Below, in pieces: positions 1 through 8,165 of a stretch of 64,000 nt of DNA. The stretch spans positions 1-64,000 of the forward strand of contig CABUBU010000003.1 of assembly GCA_902489795.1 (NCBI GenBank). The letters run 5' to 3'. A program made the translations under genes and the position numbers. Numbering within the stretch: the first letter of the stretch is position 1; each line of letters starts with the position of its first letter. This DNA comes from an uncultured Azospirillum sp. GTDB taxonomy: Bacteria > Pseudomonadota > Alphaproteobacteria > RF32 > CAG-239. Under the pieces are notes generated by a model that ran no database searches, had not been told where the DNA came from, and saw nothing but the letters and a program-made list of their open reading frames with translations.

Positions 1-52
1 AGTCATTTCGGCGAAGTCAACCGCCGGCAAAGCCCGCATTTCCGCCTGATAC
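1..52. other. No feature recognised at left edge
   Basis: These bases precede the tRNA terminator. I see no open frame or motif that can be assigned from so short a piece. Confidence 0.3.
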
Positions 53-80
53 GAAAAAAGACGCTGCAAACCAGCGTCTT
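53..80 (-). terminator. Terminator of tRNA-Ser
   Basis: A 9-bp stem (AAGACGCTG paired with CAGCGTCTT, loop of 5) is followed on the minus strand by a T run. It lies just downstream of the minus-strand tRNA. Confidence 0.8.
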
Positions 81-91
81 CTTAATCAAAA

Positions 92-182
92 TGGCGGACA
101 GAAAGGGATTCGAACCCTTGGTACCCTTTAGGGGTACACACGATTTCCAATCGTGCGCCTTCGACCACTCGGCCACCTGTCC
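92..182 (-). tRNA. tRNA-Ser (anticodon GGA)
   Basis: Read on the minus strand this is a 91-nt class II tRNA. The acceptor stem begins GGACAGG and closes with CCTGTCC-type pairing. A GTTCGAATC T-loop, a long variable arm and an anticodon loop with GGA are visible, and the 3' CCA is encoded. The long variable arm and the anticodon give serine (UCC/UCU codons). A terminator hairpin follows immediately. Confidence 0.95.
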
Positions 183-541
183 GTAAAACTGTTGGCAGAT
201 TATAGCATTGTCTTGAGTTTTGCAACAAAAATTTCAAAAAAACGGCATAATTTGTATAATAAGTTGAATTTGCATGCTATTATTGTCATTCAAAGATATT
301 TGCGTCGTGCTTTGCTTATTTGTCTGTCAATTTCCGGCTTTGTTTTCTTTAGCCCCGACAGGGGATTTTTTCTGTTTTGTTTTAACAGGGAAAAATTTTA
401 TGGATAAAAAATACGTTCCCGAAAAGAAGAAAAGATGCCGGTCGGCAAACCGCGTCGGATGGCTCTGCCGGTATTAAAATGGTATAACGAAAGCGAAGCG
501 GCTGCCATGACGGCAAGATATAAAAATAAAAACGCGAAAGT
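183..541. other. Gene-free stretch between tRNA-Ser and the terminator at 542
   Basis: Only short frames of fewer than about 70 codons occur, none with a ribosome site plus a recognisable product. The first 120 bases are AT-rich and probably hold the tRNA promoter. A small frame starting at 400 (about 25 codons, lysine/arginine-rich) could be a peptide but has no support. Confidence 0.4.
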
Positions 542-569
542 AAAAATCCCTCCGGAAGGAGGGATTTTT
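542..569 (-). terminator. Bidirectional terminator downstream of the nitroreductase gene
   Basis: A 12-bp perfect stem (AAAAATCCCTCC paired with GGAGGGATTTTT, 4-base loop) lies just past the stop of the minus-strand gene at 640. A/T runs on both sides would let it work in either direction. Confidence 0.8.
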
Positions 570-639
570 GGGTGTTGAGGAAAATGTTCACCGCCGGCCG
601 CGCCGCATTAACCCGACGGCATGCGGCGATTCGGCATTC

Positions 640-1233
640 CTACTCCCAGCCGACCGCCTGGCTGATAATGACCGCTTCCGAGTTCGGCAGGTTCAGCGCT
701 TTGGCAACCGCTTCTTTGTCAAAATAGCCGCGGACGACGGCGCCGAGCCCTCTGGACGCGGCGTAAAGGCCGACGTTCTGATAGGCCGATCCCGCATGCA
801 TGGCCGGATAGTCTTCGCCTTTGCTGCCGGTATATATCAATACCAGCGGCACGTTTTTCATGTAGTCCTGAGTTTGAAACAGCGGCAGAATGTTGTCGGC
901 GCCGATTTGTTTGAGCGTGTGGCTGATGGCGTTATACTGCCAGATTCCGTCGGCTTTGGCGACGTATATTTCAAGATCTTTCTGGTTCATGGCCGTCGGG
1001 ATGGTGCGCAGGCCGCCGCTGCGGTTGACGCCGTAGGCTGCCCACAAAAGGTCGCTTAAGGTTTGGTCGTCAATTGCCTTGTCGCTGAACTGTTTGACCG
1101 AATGTCTTTCGTCTAGGGCCTGCATCAGCGGCATGCCGCCTTCCCGGTTCGGGTCGGGCAGTTTTTGTTCCGCAGCCGAAACGTTGTTAATGATTGCCAT
1201 CGCCGTAAATACTCCCAAAATTGTTTTTTTCAT
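640..1233 (-). CDS. Exported nitroreductase-family protein (SagB/FMN-reductase-like)
   Basis: The protein has 197 residues. Residues 1-20 form a signal peptide ending in VSA. The rest is a small nitroreductase fold: an N-terminal RHSVKQF segment typical of the FMN-binding RRSxRxF motif, a central DLLWAAYGVNR segment, and the C-terminal GLGAVVRG and AVGWE motifs. Such proteins bind FMN and reduce quinones, nitro groups or thiazoline rings; the substrate here is unknown. The start is fixed by an AAGGAG site a few bases upstream of ATG. It lies 52 bases downstream of the 353-aa gene on the same strand and may be co-transcribed with it. Export of a flavin enzyme is uncommon and suggests a periplasmic role or a lipoprotein-like history. 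Confidence 0.85.
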   Translation of the reverse strand: MKKTILGVFTAMAIINNVSAAEQKLPDPNREGGMPLMQALDERHSVKQFSDKAIDDQTLSDLLWAAYGVNRSGGLRTIPTAMNQKDLEIYVAKADGIWQYNAISHTLKQIGADNILPLFQTQDYMKNVPLVLIYTGSKGEDYPAMHAGSAYQNVGLYAASRGLGAVVRGYFDKEAVAKALNLPNSEAVIISQAVGWE

Positions 1234-1285
1234 ACAAAGTGCTCCTTGTCAAAATAGTGCGTTTTTCTTTTATTGAAAGCCTTTT

Positions 1286-2347
1286 TCACTGTTTGTCAAT
1301 ATCTGCCGTTTTTCCGCTGCGGGAAAAAATGTTTTTGCCCGCGAAACGGGGAAAGGCGTCTGCCGGCGGACAATCGTTTTCGATAAATTTGATTTGCATT
1401 TTGTCAAGCAGGAAGCCAGCGACGGCCTCGTCCATCCGGTAGGCGTGATGTTCCACGGGGTTTATGCCGTAAAGGTCGTTTCCCTCCAGGGCAAGATAAG
1501 CAAATTTGTTTTCAAACAGTTTGTCGATCAGCGGAAAATGCGACCAGTCTTCCTGCTGCCGGGCAACACGCAGTGCTTCGTGAAAAATCAGTGCGGGAAC
1601 GAAAAGGTTGTTGCAGGCGGCAATTTTTTCTTTGTTGATGAAAACCGTGCAGCCTTCGGCATAGGCGGCCGGCGCGGTTTTGCCGGCCGGCGCGGCGTTC
1701 TTTTCCGCCTGTGTCCGATACCATTCGCTTTCTCCGAAAAACCGCAGTCCGATTTGGGTCTGATAAGTGTCGTTGAAGGCTTTTATGATGTTTTCGGCCA
1801 ATGCGCGTTGTAGCCGGAATTCCAGCTCAAACCAGTTTTCAAGGTCTTCTTTCAGCCGCGGCACGCTTTGCAGGCGGTGACAGAACTGTTCGCAGCGCGC
1901 CTGTTCCTGCCGGAGAAACTCTTCCGGCAGCCTGATCCCGAACAGCAGTATTTTGAGCTGATCGCCGTAGGCGGAAACGGTTTGCCGGTTTTGCTCAAAA
2001 GTTTCGAGATCCCGGCCGATAACGTCTTGCAGCAGGCCGTCGAGCAGTTCGATTCTCTGCTTGTTGTTAAGGGCGGCGAGCCGGCTGTTGGACATGCCTG
2101 CCAGCTTGCGGACGGCCTGTTCGTGCCGGAGCCTTCCGGTTTCTTTCAGTTTGGGTTTGAGTTCGCGGGAAAGTCTGTTCCATTCTTCGATGGAAGGAAA
2201 GGTGATGCTGCCGAGCAGGCGGTCGAGTTTGGCCTGGTATTTGGGAAATTTCGGTTCGATCACCGCATATTGTTTTCCTTTGTACAGGCCTGCCATAATA
2301 TTACAGTTCAGCAGAATCCAACGGTATTCGGATACGTTCAGTTTCAT
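1286..2347 (-). CDS. Conserved hypothetical protein, 353 aa
   Basis: I do not recognise the family. The protein is soluble and rich in Arg, Glu and Leu, with no signal peptide. A helical N-terminal half (about residues 30-190) is followed by a segment near residue 245 reading FHEALRVA and then HHAYRMDEA near residue 325. These resemble the spacing of a zinc-peptidase helix, but the second His of HExxH is missing, so no enzymatic role is claimed. The ATG follows a GGAGTAAGG site. It is probably the first gene of a two-gene unit with the exported nitroreductase. Confidence 0.7.
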   Translation of the reverse strand: MKLNVSEYRWILLNCNIMAGLYKGKQYAVIEPKFPKYQAKLDRLLGSITFPSIEEWNRLSRELKPKLKETGRLRHEQAVRKLAGMSNSRLAALNNKQRIELLDGLLQDVIGRDLETFEQNRQTVSAYGDQLKILLFGIRLPEEFLRQEQARCEQFCHRLQSVPRLKEDLENWFELEFRLQRALAENIIKAFNDTYQTQIGLRFFGESEWYRTQAEKNAAPAGKTAPAAYAEGCTVFINKEKIAACNNLFVPALIFHEALRVARQQEDWSHFPLIDKLFENKFAYLALEGNDLYGINPVEHHAYRMDEAVAGFLLDKMQIKFIENDCPPADAFPRFAGKNIFSRSGKTADIDKQ

Positions 2348-2463
2348 GCCTTACTCCTGTCTGATGTCCTTATATTATACTCTGTTTGCCGGTTTTTTCC
2401 AAGCAAAAAAATGCGGCTGTCGTTTTTTTTCGGTCGTTCCCGCCGCCTGCGTCTGCCGGCGTT

Positions 2464-2496
2464 AAAAAAAAAGAACCGCCCGATAACGGGCGGTTC
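2464..2496 (-). terminator. rpsA terminator
   Basis: A 10-bp GC-rich stem (GAACCGCCCG paired with CGGGCGGTTC) with a 4-base loop is followed on the minus strand by nine Ts. It sits 24 bases past the rpsA stop. Confidence 0.9.
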
Positions 2497-2519
2497 CTTA
2501 CAAACAAACCGGTTGGGGT

Positions 2520-4202
2520 TTATTTCTTTTTCAGGGCTTCGCCGAGGGCGTCGCCGAGAGCGGAACCGGTGGAAGCGGTGTTGGAGTATTCTTCCAGCGC
2601 CTTTTTCTCTTCCTCGATTTCCAAAGCCTTGACCGACAGGCCGAGTCTGCCTTTCTTCTTGTCAACGCTGACGACTTTGGCTTCCAACTCGTCGCCGACG
2701 TTGTACTGGCTCAGATCCTGACCGGCTTTGTCTCTCGACATGTCGGCTTTTTTGATGTTGGCGGCAACGCCGTTAACCTCGACGTCAACGCCTTTGTCGT
2801 CGATGGCGGTGATGGTCGCCTTGACCGTGTCGCCTTTCTTGAAGCCGTCGAGAGCGGTGGCGTTCTCGTCTTCGGTCAGTTGTTTGATGCCGAGGCTGAT
2901 GCGTTCTTTTTCAACGTCGACGTCAATGATCTTGGCCTGGATTTCCTGACCCTTGGCATAGTCTTTGACTGCTTCTTCGCCGGATTTGTCCCAGGCGATG
3001 TCAGACAGGTGGATCATGCCGTCGATTTCGTCGTTCAGGCCGACAAACAAACCGAATTCGGTAATGTTTTTGATCTTGCCTTCAATGACGGATCCGACCG
3101 GGTGCTCTTCAACATAAGCGGCCCAGGGGTTCGGCGTGCACTGTTTGATGCCGAGGCTGATTCTTCTCTTTTCCGGATCGACTTCAAGAACTTTGACTTC
3201 AACTTCCTGCGAGGTCGAAACGATCTTGCCGGGGTGAACGTTCTTGCGGGTCCAGCTCATTTCGGAAACGTGAACCAGGCCTTCGATGCCGTCTTCGAGT
3301 TCGACAAACGCGCCGTAATCGGTAATGTTGGTAACTTTGCCTTTGTAAACGTCGCCGACTTTGAATCTTTCTTCAACGTTCTGCCACGGATCGCTCTCAA
3401 GCTGTTTCATGCCGAGGCTGATGCGCTGGTTGTCTTCGTTGAATTTGATAACCTGAACCTTAACCGTCTGGCCGACAGACAGAACTTCGGCCGGGTGGTT
3501 GATGCGCTTCCAGGAAATGTCGGTAACGTGCAACAGGCCGTCAACGCCGCCGAGATCAATGAACGCACCGTAGTCGGTGATGTTTTTGACCACGCCGTCA
3601 AGAACCGAGCCTTCTTTGATCGCATCGATCAGTTCGGCTCTCGATTCTGCTCTGGTTTCCTCGAGAACGACACGGCGGGAAACGACGATGTTGCCTCTGA
3701 CCTTGTCCATTTTCAGAATCTGGAAGGGTTGGGAAATGCCCATCAGCGGGGAGATGTCGCGGATCGGACGGATGTCGATCTGAGAACCCGGCAGGAAGGC
3801 GATGGCGCCGTTTAAGTCAACGGTGAAGCCGCCTTTGACGCGGCCGAAGATAACGCCGTTGATTCTCTCATTGGCGCTCATGGCTTTCTCGAGATCCTGC
3901 CATACTTCTTCGCGGCGGGCTTTTTCGCGTGAAAGGACGATGTTGCCTTCGCGGTCTTCGTAACGGTCAACATAAACTTCGACCGTGTCGCCGACTTTGA
4001 GTTCCGGATTCTGGCCGAATTCGCGAACCGGGATGCGGCCTTCGGATTTCAGGCCGACGTCAACGGTAACGAAATCGGGGTTGATTTTAATGATGGTTCC
4101 TTTTACGACCGAACCGATCAAGCCGTTATCACCGAACTGTTCGTTGAGCAGGTCGGCAAAAACTTCGTCAGTTTCGGGGATTTGAACTTCTGCTGTATTC
4201 AT
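2520..4202 (-). CDS. rpsA: 30S ribosomal protein S1
   Basis: The 560-residue protein matches the usual length of proteobacterial S1 (about 557). It is built of six consecutive S1/OB-fold RNA-binding repeats. Typical repeat signatures are visible, such as VKNITDYGAFIDLGG, VTNITDYGAFVELEDG and IKNITEFGLFVGL, each followed by GLVHVSE- or GLLHVTD-type strands. S1 recruits mRNA to the 30S subunit. I take the ATG at 4202 (MNTAEVQ) rather than the in-frame upstream codon at 4220, because MNTAE is the conserved start. As is common for S1 genes there is no strong Shine-Dalgarno site. It lies downstream of cmk on the same strand, the classic cmk-rpsA order. Confidence 0.97.
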   Translation of the reverse strand: MNTAEVQIPETDEVFADLLNEQFGDNGLIGSVVKGTIIKINPDFVTVDVGLKSEGRIPVREFGQNPELKVGDTVEVYVDRYEDREGNIVLSREKARREEVWQDLEKAMSANERINGVIFGRVKGGFTVDLNGAIAFLPGSQIDIRPIRDISPLMGISQPFQILKMDKVRGNIVVSRRVVLEETRAESRAELIDAIKEGSVLDGVVKNITDYGAFIDLGGVDGLLHVTDISWKRINHPAEVLSVGQTVKVQVIKFNEDNQRISLGMKQLESDPWQNVEERFKVGDVYKGKVTNITDYGAFVELEDGIEGLVHVSEMSWTRKNVHPGKIVSTSQEVEVKVLEVDPEKRRISLGIKQCTPNPWAAYVEEHPVGSVIEGKIKNITEFGLFVGLNDEIDGMIHLSDIAWDKSGEEAVKDYAKGQEIQAKIIDVDVEKERISLGIKQLTEDENATALDGFKKGDTVKATITAIDDKGVDVEVNGVAANIKKADMSRDKAGQDLSQYNVGDELEAKVVSVDKKKGRLGLSVKALEIEEEKKALEEYSNTASTGSALGDALGEALKKK

Positions 4203-4271
4203 AAAGTAAAAACAATTCAAAATGCCATTCCCGCGTTTTGCAAAAGCGGGCGGACTTGTACGTCGTTAAAA

Positions 4272-4300
4272 AATTGAGTGCAGCGTACCCTACACGTCAA
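4272..4300 (-). promoter_or_regulatory. Possible rpsA promoter
   Basis: TTGACG (4300-4295) is followed after 17 bases by TCAATT (4277-4272), about 70 bases upstream of the rpsA start. The -35 is good and the -10 weak. Confidence 0.3.
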
Positions 4301-4385
4301 ATCAGCTCATTTATACACGTAAATTGTTATTTTTCAAGCGCAATCTGAGTTATCGGCGTCAAATTTGCCGCCCAAAGACGCTTTT

Positions 4386-5063
4386 TTACCGCCCAAAGTC
4401 ATTTTTGTGGCTTTTTTCCTCGATCAGAGCCGTGACTTTGGCCGCCACTTCCGCCGCGTTCATTTCCGAAGTGTCGAAAATCACCGCGTCTTCCGCCGGC
4501 TTCAGGGGAGAGGCCGCGCGTTCGGAATCGCGTTTGTCGCGGGCAATCATGTCGGCAAAGACTTTTTCGTATTCGGTCTCGATTCCTTTTTGCACGAATT
4601 CGTCGTAACGGCGCCGGGCACGCACTTCCGGGCAGGCGGTAACAAACAGTTTGACGTCTGCCTGCGGACATACGACGGTGCCGGTGTCGCGGCCGTCGTA
4701 AACCACGCCCTCGGCCGGACTGCCGTCGGCAAAGGTCGGGTTCAAGGCAAAATCCTGCTGCATTTTAAGCAGCGCGCCGCGCACTTTCGGATGAGCGGAA
4801 ACGATTGAGGCCGCACGGCTGCCGACGTCGCTGCGAAAATCCCGGTGGCCGGAAAGTTCCATCATCTTGACAAACGTCAGTTTCGATGCCGTCCGCGCCG
4901 CCTGTTCCTCGTCTTGGACATCAAGCCCTTCCAGCACCATTTCCAGTCCCACCGCGCGGTAGACCATGCCGGTGTCGAAATAAGCAAGCCGGTAGCGTTT
5001 CGCCAAAGCGGCGGCGAGGGTTCCTTTGCCTGCGGCGGCAGGCCCGTCAATAGTGATAATCAT
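4386..5063 (-). CDS. cmk: Cytidylate kinase
   Basis: The 225-residue protein begins with IITIDGPAAAGKGTLA, the P-loop of CMP kinases, and has the family's DGRDTGTVVCP motif near residues 125-135 and a REASPLKPAEDA-like segment (here ERAASPLKPAEDAV) near 185. It phosphorylates CMP and dCMP with ATP in the cytoplasm. Length is standard. It sits directly upstream of rpsA on the same strand, a widespread synteny. A promoter (TTGAGT, 17 bases, TATACA) is visible at 5127-5099. Confidence 0.96.
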   Translation of the reverse strand: MIITIDGPAAAGKGTLAAALAKRYRLAYFDTGMVYRAVGLEMVLEGLDVQDEEQAARTASKLTFVKMMELSGHRDFRSDVGSRAASIVSAHPKVRGALLKMQQDFALNPTFADGSPAEGVVYDGRDTGTVVCPQADVKLFVTACPEVRARRRYDEFVQKGIETEYEKVFADMIARDKRDSERAASPLKPAEDAVIFDTSEMNAAEVAAKVTALIEEKSHKNDFGR

Positions 5064-5098
5064 GTCTCTGCCTGTAACGAAAACTTAACTAACGTCAT

Positions 5099-5127
5099 TG
5101 TATATTCCGATCATATGATAAACTCAA
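5099..5127 (-). promoter_or_regulatory. cmk promoter
   Basis: On the minus strand TTGAGT is separated by 17 bases from TATACA, about 35 bases upstream of the cmk ATG. This is a close fit to a vegetative sigma-70 promoter. Confidence 0.55.
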
Positions 5128-5167
5128 GCCTCCGCGGGAGGTTATTCAGAATTTATTTTCGTTTGGG

Positions 5168-5935
5168 GTGAACAAATTGTCCAGAAACACCGCAATCCGC
5201 CTGTATGTCGATACGCCGCTTGCCGTCGGCGGAGAAGTTTTGTTTAATGAGGAACAAAGCCGTTATCTCGGTGCCGTGATGCGGCTTGCGCCCGGCGATA
5301 CGGTGCTGCTGTTCGACGGCATAAACGGCGAATTTTCCGCGGAAATCGTCAGCCTCGGCAAAAAAACGGCGTCCGCGGCCGTCCTTGCCCGCACCCGTCC
5401 GTTTGCGCCGGCGGCCGACATCTGGCTGTTGTTTGCTCCGGTCAAGAAAGACCGCACCGACTTCGTCATAGAAAAGGCGACCGAACTTGGCGCCGGAAAA
5501 ATTATTCCGGTGATTACCCGGCATACGATTACCGACAGGGTGCGTATTGAGCGTTTGCGGGCGCAGGCGACGGAAGCGGCCGAACAGTCGCGGCGGGTGG
5601 AAGTGCCGGAGATCGGCGCGCCGGTGCGTTTGGAAAAGCTGCTTGCCGACTGGGATCCCGCCCGGCGGCTGTTCTTTATGGACGAAAGCGGCCGCGGCCG
5701 TCCCGCTGCGGAAGCGTTCGGAGAATATCAGGGATCGGCGGCGCTACTGGTCGGTCCGGAAGGCGGATTTGCCGAAGAGGAACTAAACGGACTGCGGTCG
5801 CGTCCTTTTGCCCGCGCGGTCAGTCTCGGACCGCTGATTCTGCGGGCGGAAACGGCGGCTGCCGCGGCTTTGAGCGTTTGGCAGGCGATAAGCGGTTTGT
5901 GGAATGGAGAAGAAAATGAGAAGAAAGGCGAGTAA
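5168..5935 (+). CDS. rsmE: 16S rRNA (uracil1498-N3)-methyltransferase
   Basis: The roughly 255-residue protein has the RsmE layout. An N-terminal PUA-like domain (IRLYVDTPLAVGGEVLF to about residue 75) is followed by a SPOUT methyltransferase domain. The latter has FVIEKATELGAGKIIPV near residue 100, the knot motifs LLVGPEGGFAEEE near 195, and VSLGPLILRAETAAAAAL at the end. It methylates U1498 of 16S rRNA using SAM. A GTG at 5168 opens the longest frame; a TTG at 5177 sits at better distance from GGGGTG and may be the true start. Transcribed divergently from cmk; its 3' end overlaps the next gene by 20 bases. Confidence 0.95.
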   Translation: MNKLSRNTAIRLYVDTPLAVGGEVLFNEEQSRYLGAVMRLAPGDTVLLFDGINGEFSAEIVSLGKKTASAAVLARTRPFAPAADIWLLFAPVKKDRTDFVIEKATELGAGKIIPVITRHTITDRVRIERLRAQATEAAEQSRRVEVPEIGAPVRLEKLLADWDPARRLFFMDESGRGRPAAEAFGEYQGSAALLVGPEGGFAEEELNGLRSRPFARAVSLGPLILRAETAAAAALSVWQAISGLWNGEENEKKGE

Positions 5936-6638
5936 AATTCCCCCCGCCCGGCGGGCGGCGGACAAGGCCAAGATTCCGCTCTATCAGCGGGAATTCTACA
6001 GCTGGCTGTATGAAAGCCCGCGCCTCACCCGCTGGTTGGACAACCAGCGTCTGCTCAATGTGCTGACGTTTGGCTTCAGTTCAAAAATGCTGCGGTCCTG
6101 TGCCGGAGAAATTGCCGTTTCTTCCGACGTTTTGCAAATGGGGGCGACTTTCGGCGACCAGATCGGGGTGGCGGCGGCCAAAGTCGGCATTTACGGCCAT
6201 TATGACCTGCTGGACGTCAGCATGGTGCAGCTGCGTCATCAGCGCAACAAATACTGTTATCTTTATCCGTTTATGCGCTTTGTCAACGGCGACGCTTCCG
6301 AGCCGCCCAAGCGCAAATATGACGTCGTTATCTGCTATATGCTGCTGCACGAAGTGCCGTCGGCCACCCGCGCGCGGATCGTCAATAACGCGCTCGACTG
6401 CCTGAAGCCGGGCGGCAAGGCGGTGTTTGTCGACTACAACAATTCGCTGGTCTGGCATCCGCTGCGCTATGTCGTCAAGTTTTTCAACCGCCTTTATCAG
6501 CCTTTTGCCGAAAAGCTGTGGAACAACGAAATTAAAAACTATGCCCGCAATCCGGCAGAGTTTTTCTGGCGCAAAACCACCTTTTTCGGCCGCATGTATC
6601 AAAAGGTGGTGGTTACCAAAAAGGAAAGTTTGTATTAA
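5916..6638 (+). CDS. rquA: SAM-dependent methyltransferase, RquA-like (rhodoquinone biosynthesis)
   Basis: The 240-residue protein carries a class I methyltransferase core and several segments I associate with RquA: an N-terminal YSWLYESPRLTRWLDNQ, VLQMGATFGDQ in place of a canonical glycine-rich SAM loop, YMLLHEVP, LKPGGKAVFVDY, and the C-terminal LWNNEI with TTFFGRMYQKVVVT. RquA converts ubiquinone to rhodoquinone, used by fumarate reductase in low-oxygen respiration. The loop Gly-x-Gly-x-Gly is degenerate, as in RquA. ATG 5916 is preferred because GGAGA lies 5 bases upstream; an in-frame ATG at 5904 has no site. It overlaps rsmE, so the two are co-transcribed, and a strong terminator follows. 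Could be an ordinary UbiE-like enzyme instead. Confidence 0.72.
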   Translation: MRRKASKIPPARRAADKAKIPLYQREFYSWLYESPRLTRWLDNQRLLNVLTFGFSSKMLRSCAGEIAVSSDVLQMGATFGDQIGVAAAKVGIYGHYDLLDVSMVQLRHQRNKYCYLYPFMRFVNGDASEPPKRKYDVVICYMLLHEVPSATRARIVNNALDCLKPGGKAVFVDYNNSLVWHPLRYVVKFFNRLYQPFAEKLWNNEIKNYARNPAEFFWRKTTFFGRMYQKVVVTKKESLY

Positions 6639-6658
6639 AGGCGGTTCGCCGCATATGA

Positions 6659-6688
6659 AAAATCCCCGGATGTTCCGGGGATTTTTTT
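6659..6688 (+). terminator. Terminator of rsmE-rquA
   Basis: The stem AATCCCCGGA/TCCGGGGATT with a 3-base loop is followed by seven Ts, 20 bases past the rquA-like stop. It can also serve the convergent gene ending at 6722. Confidence 0.85.
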
Positions 6689-6721
6689 GCCGTTGTTCCG
6701 TTTTTTTAGGAACGGTGTTTG

Positions 6722-7699
6722 TCAAAACAGGGCTTTTATTTTTTCGCCGATTTCAAGCGCCGGATCCAGCCGTTTCATGGCGCCGTTTTGTTCAACGTCA
6801 TATTCGTTGATGTTGACCGCAAAGCCTCCTTCGCAAAGCGAGTTGACAAAGCGTAGATGTTTCGGCGTCAGCCAGTTTTTGCCGCGGAAAACCAGTACCG
6901 GTTTGCCCGAACCGCAGGCTTCGCAGGCCATGGATACGGAGTCTCCGGTAACGATGATGCGGTCGGCGCAGGCGTAAAAGCCCATGATCGGGTTGTCTTT
7001 TTTCTCGCCCCACAAATAGGTGTAGGCGGGAATGTGGCCGATTTTCTTCATGATGATGTCTTCCGCCTCTTTGCCGGTGCGCCGCGACGAAGTGATCAGA
7101 ATCGAACCGCTGACCTGATTGTGCACGTTCAAAATCGCGTCGGCCAGCATTTCCGCGTTTTCGGCGGTAAACGGTTTTTTCTTGATCGCGCCGCCGACCA
7201 GGACCGCCGTCAGCGGTTTGGGCAGCTTGGCAAATTCGGGTTCCCATTTGGCGCGGGCTTCTTCAAGCGCCTTTTCCGAAACGCGGTGGGCGCAGCCGGT
7301 GATGTAAAACAGGTTGTCGCCTTCCGCTTTGCCGCGGTCATGTTCGGGGATGATCACCAGGTCAATGTCTTTTAAGCCGAATTTGCCCGGGAACATCAGC
7401 TGGATAATTTTGGTTTTGCCTTTGGAGGCTTTTTTCAGCCACAGGGCGATCGGCGCGGTTCGCCGGCTGATCGACAGCACGGCGTCGGGGAAGGGGGCGT
7501 TTTTCAGCGGCGAACTTTCCTTGCTGTTGACGCCGATCAGGGTTTTGCCGCGAAGCATGTTCGGCAGAGCCGCCAGCCGGTTGTAAACGATCTTTTTTTC
7601 GATGATTTCAAATTCGTCCTCAATGACAGGAAAAATTCCTTTGGCCTGGCCGACGCTGCCGGCCCGGTCGTCCATAAGCGCCCAGATAGTTTTTTTCAT
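6722..7699 (-). CDS. Mitochondrial fission ELM1-family protein (DUF1022)
   Basis: The 325-residue protein starts IWALMDDRAGSVGQAKG, the conserved opening of the ELM1/DUF1022 family. It has the family's later blocks: GKTLIGVNSK near residue 50, LVGGAIKKKPF near 165, SGSILITSSRRTG near 195, and DRIIVTGDSVSMACEACGSGKPVLVFRG near 245-275. The fold resembles GT-B glycosyltransferases with a nucleotide-sugar-like site in the last block. Plant members act in mitochondrial fission; the bacterial function is not established, though an envelope sugar transferase role has been suggested by fold. The family is largely alphaproteobacterial, supporting the taxonomic call. Confidence 0.88.
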   Translation of the reverse strand: MKKTIWALMDDRAGSVGQAKGIFPVIEDEFEIIEKKIVYNRLAALPNMLRGKTLIGVNSKESSPLKNAPFPDAVLSISRRTAPIALWLKKASKGKTKIIQLMFPGKFGLKDIDLVIIPEHDRGKAEGDNLFYITGCAHRVSEKALEEARAKWEPEFAKLPKPLTAVLVGGAIKKKPFTAENAEMLADAILNVHNQVSGSILITSSRRTGKEAEDIIMKKIGHIPAYTYLWGEKKDNPIMGFYACADRIIVTGDSVSMACEACGSGKPVLVFRGKNWLTPKHLRFVNSLCEGGFAVNINEYDVEQNGAMKRLDPALEIGEKIKALF

Positions 7700-7743
7700 G
7701 TTTGATAACTCTAATATTTTTATGGTAAAACGATTCGTTTTCC

Positions 7744-7771
7744 ATTATATTGTCTATGTTGATTAACACAA
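7744..7771 (-). promoter_or_regulatory. Promoter of the ELM1-family gene
   Basis: On the minus strand TTGTGT is separated by 16 bases from a perfect TATAAT, about 45 bases upstream of the ATG. Confidence 0.55.
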
Positions 7772-7799
7772 TCTTTTTTTAACCGATCCGGAGGCCTCA

Positions 7800-8105
7800 A
7801 TGAAAAAATTTGCCTTTTTGATAACCGCAATGATGATTGGCTTTGCCGGTACCGCAAACGCCCAGATGGCCGCCACCCGCGATGCTCAGTATATTGCCGT
7901 GCTGCGCGCGGTGGTCAACTATAAGATTGACGACGAGGAAAATATCCGCAATATTGAACGCCTGCGCGAAGACCGCCGGTTTAACGAAAAAGTGCAGAAA
8001 ATGCTCGACAAGCTGAGCAACAACCGCAGCAAAAACACCACCAACCGGAAAGTTTTGCAGATTTTGGAGCAGGCGGGAAAAGATTTGTATAACCTTTTGG
8101 ATTAA
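7800..8105 (+). CDS. Small exported hypothetical protein, 101 aa
   Basis: A typical signal peptide (MKKFAFLITAMMIGFAG ending ANA) is followed by about 80 mostly helical residues rich in Arg, Asn and Lys. There is no recognised family. A perfect-looking GGAGG site lies 7 bases before ATG. The gene lies 60 bases upstream of a lipoprotein gene on the same strand and the two probably form a periplasmic pair. Confidence 0.75.
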   Translation: MKKFAFLITAMMIGFAGTANAQMAATRDAQYIAVLRAVVNYKIDDEENIRNIERLREDRRFNEKVQKMLDKLSNNRSKNTTNRKVLQILEQAGKDLYNLLD

Positions 8106-8165
8106 GCATTGTTTAACCAAGCGGTGCTAAAGTCCGAAAAAAGGTTTAACCAGATGGGGAAGAAA

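Noticed and set aside
153..407. Open frame overlapping the tRNA-Ser
   Set aside because: It begins inside the tRNA gene, has no ribosome site or domain, and is low-complexity AT-rich sequence.
1286..2347. Zinc metallopeptidase
   Set aside because: The FHEALR segment lacks the second histidine of HExxH, and no other catalytic signature was found.
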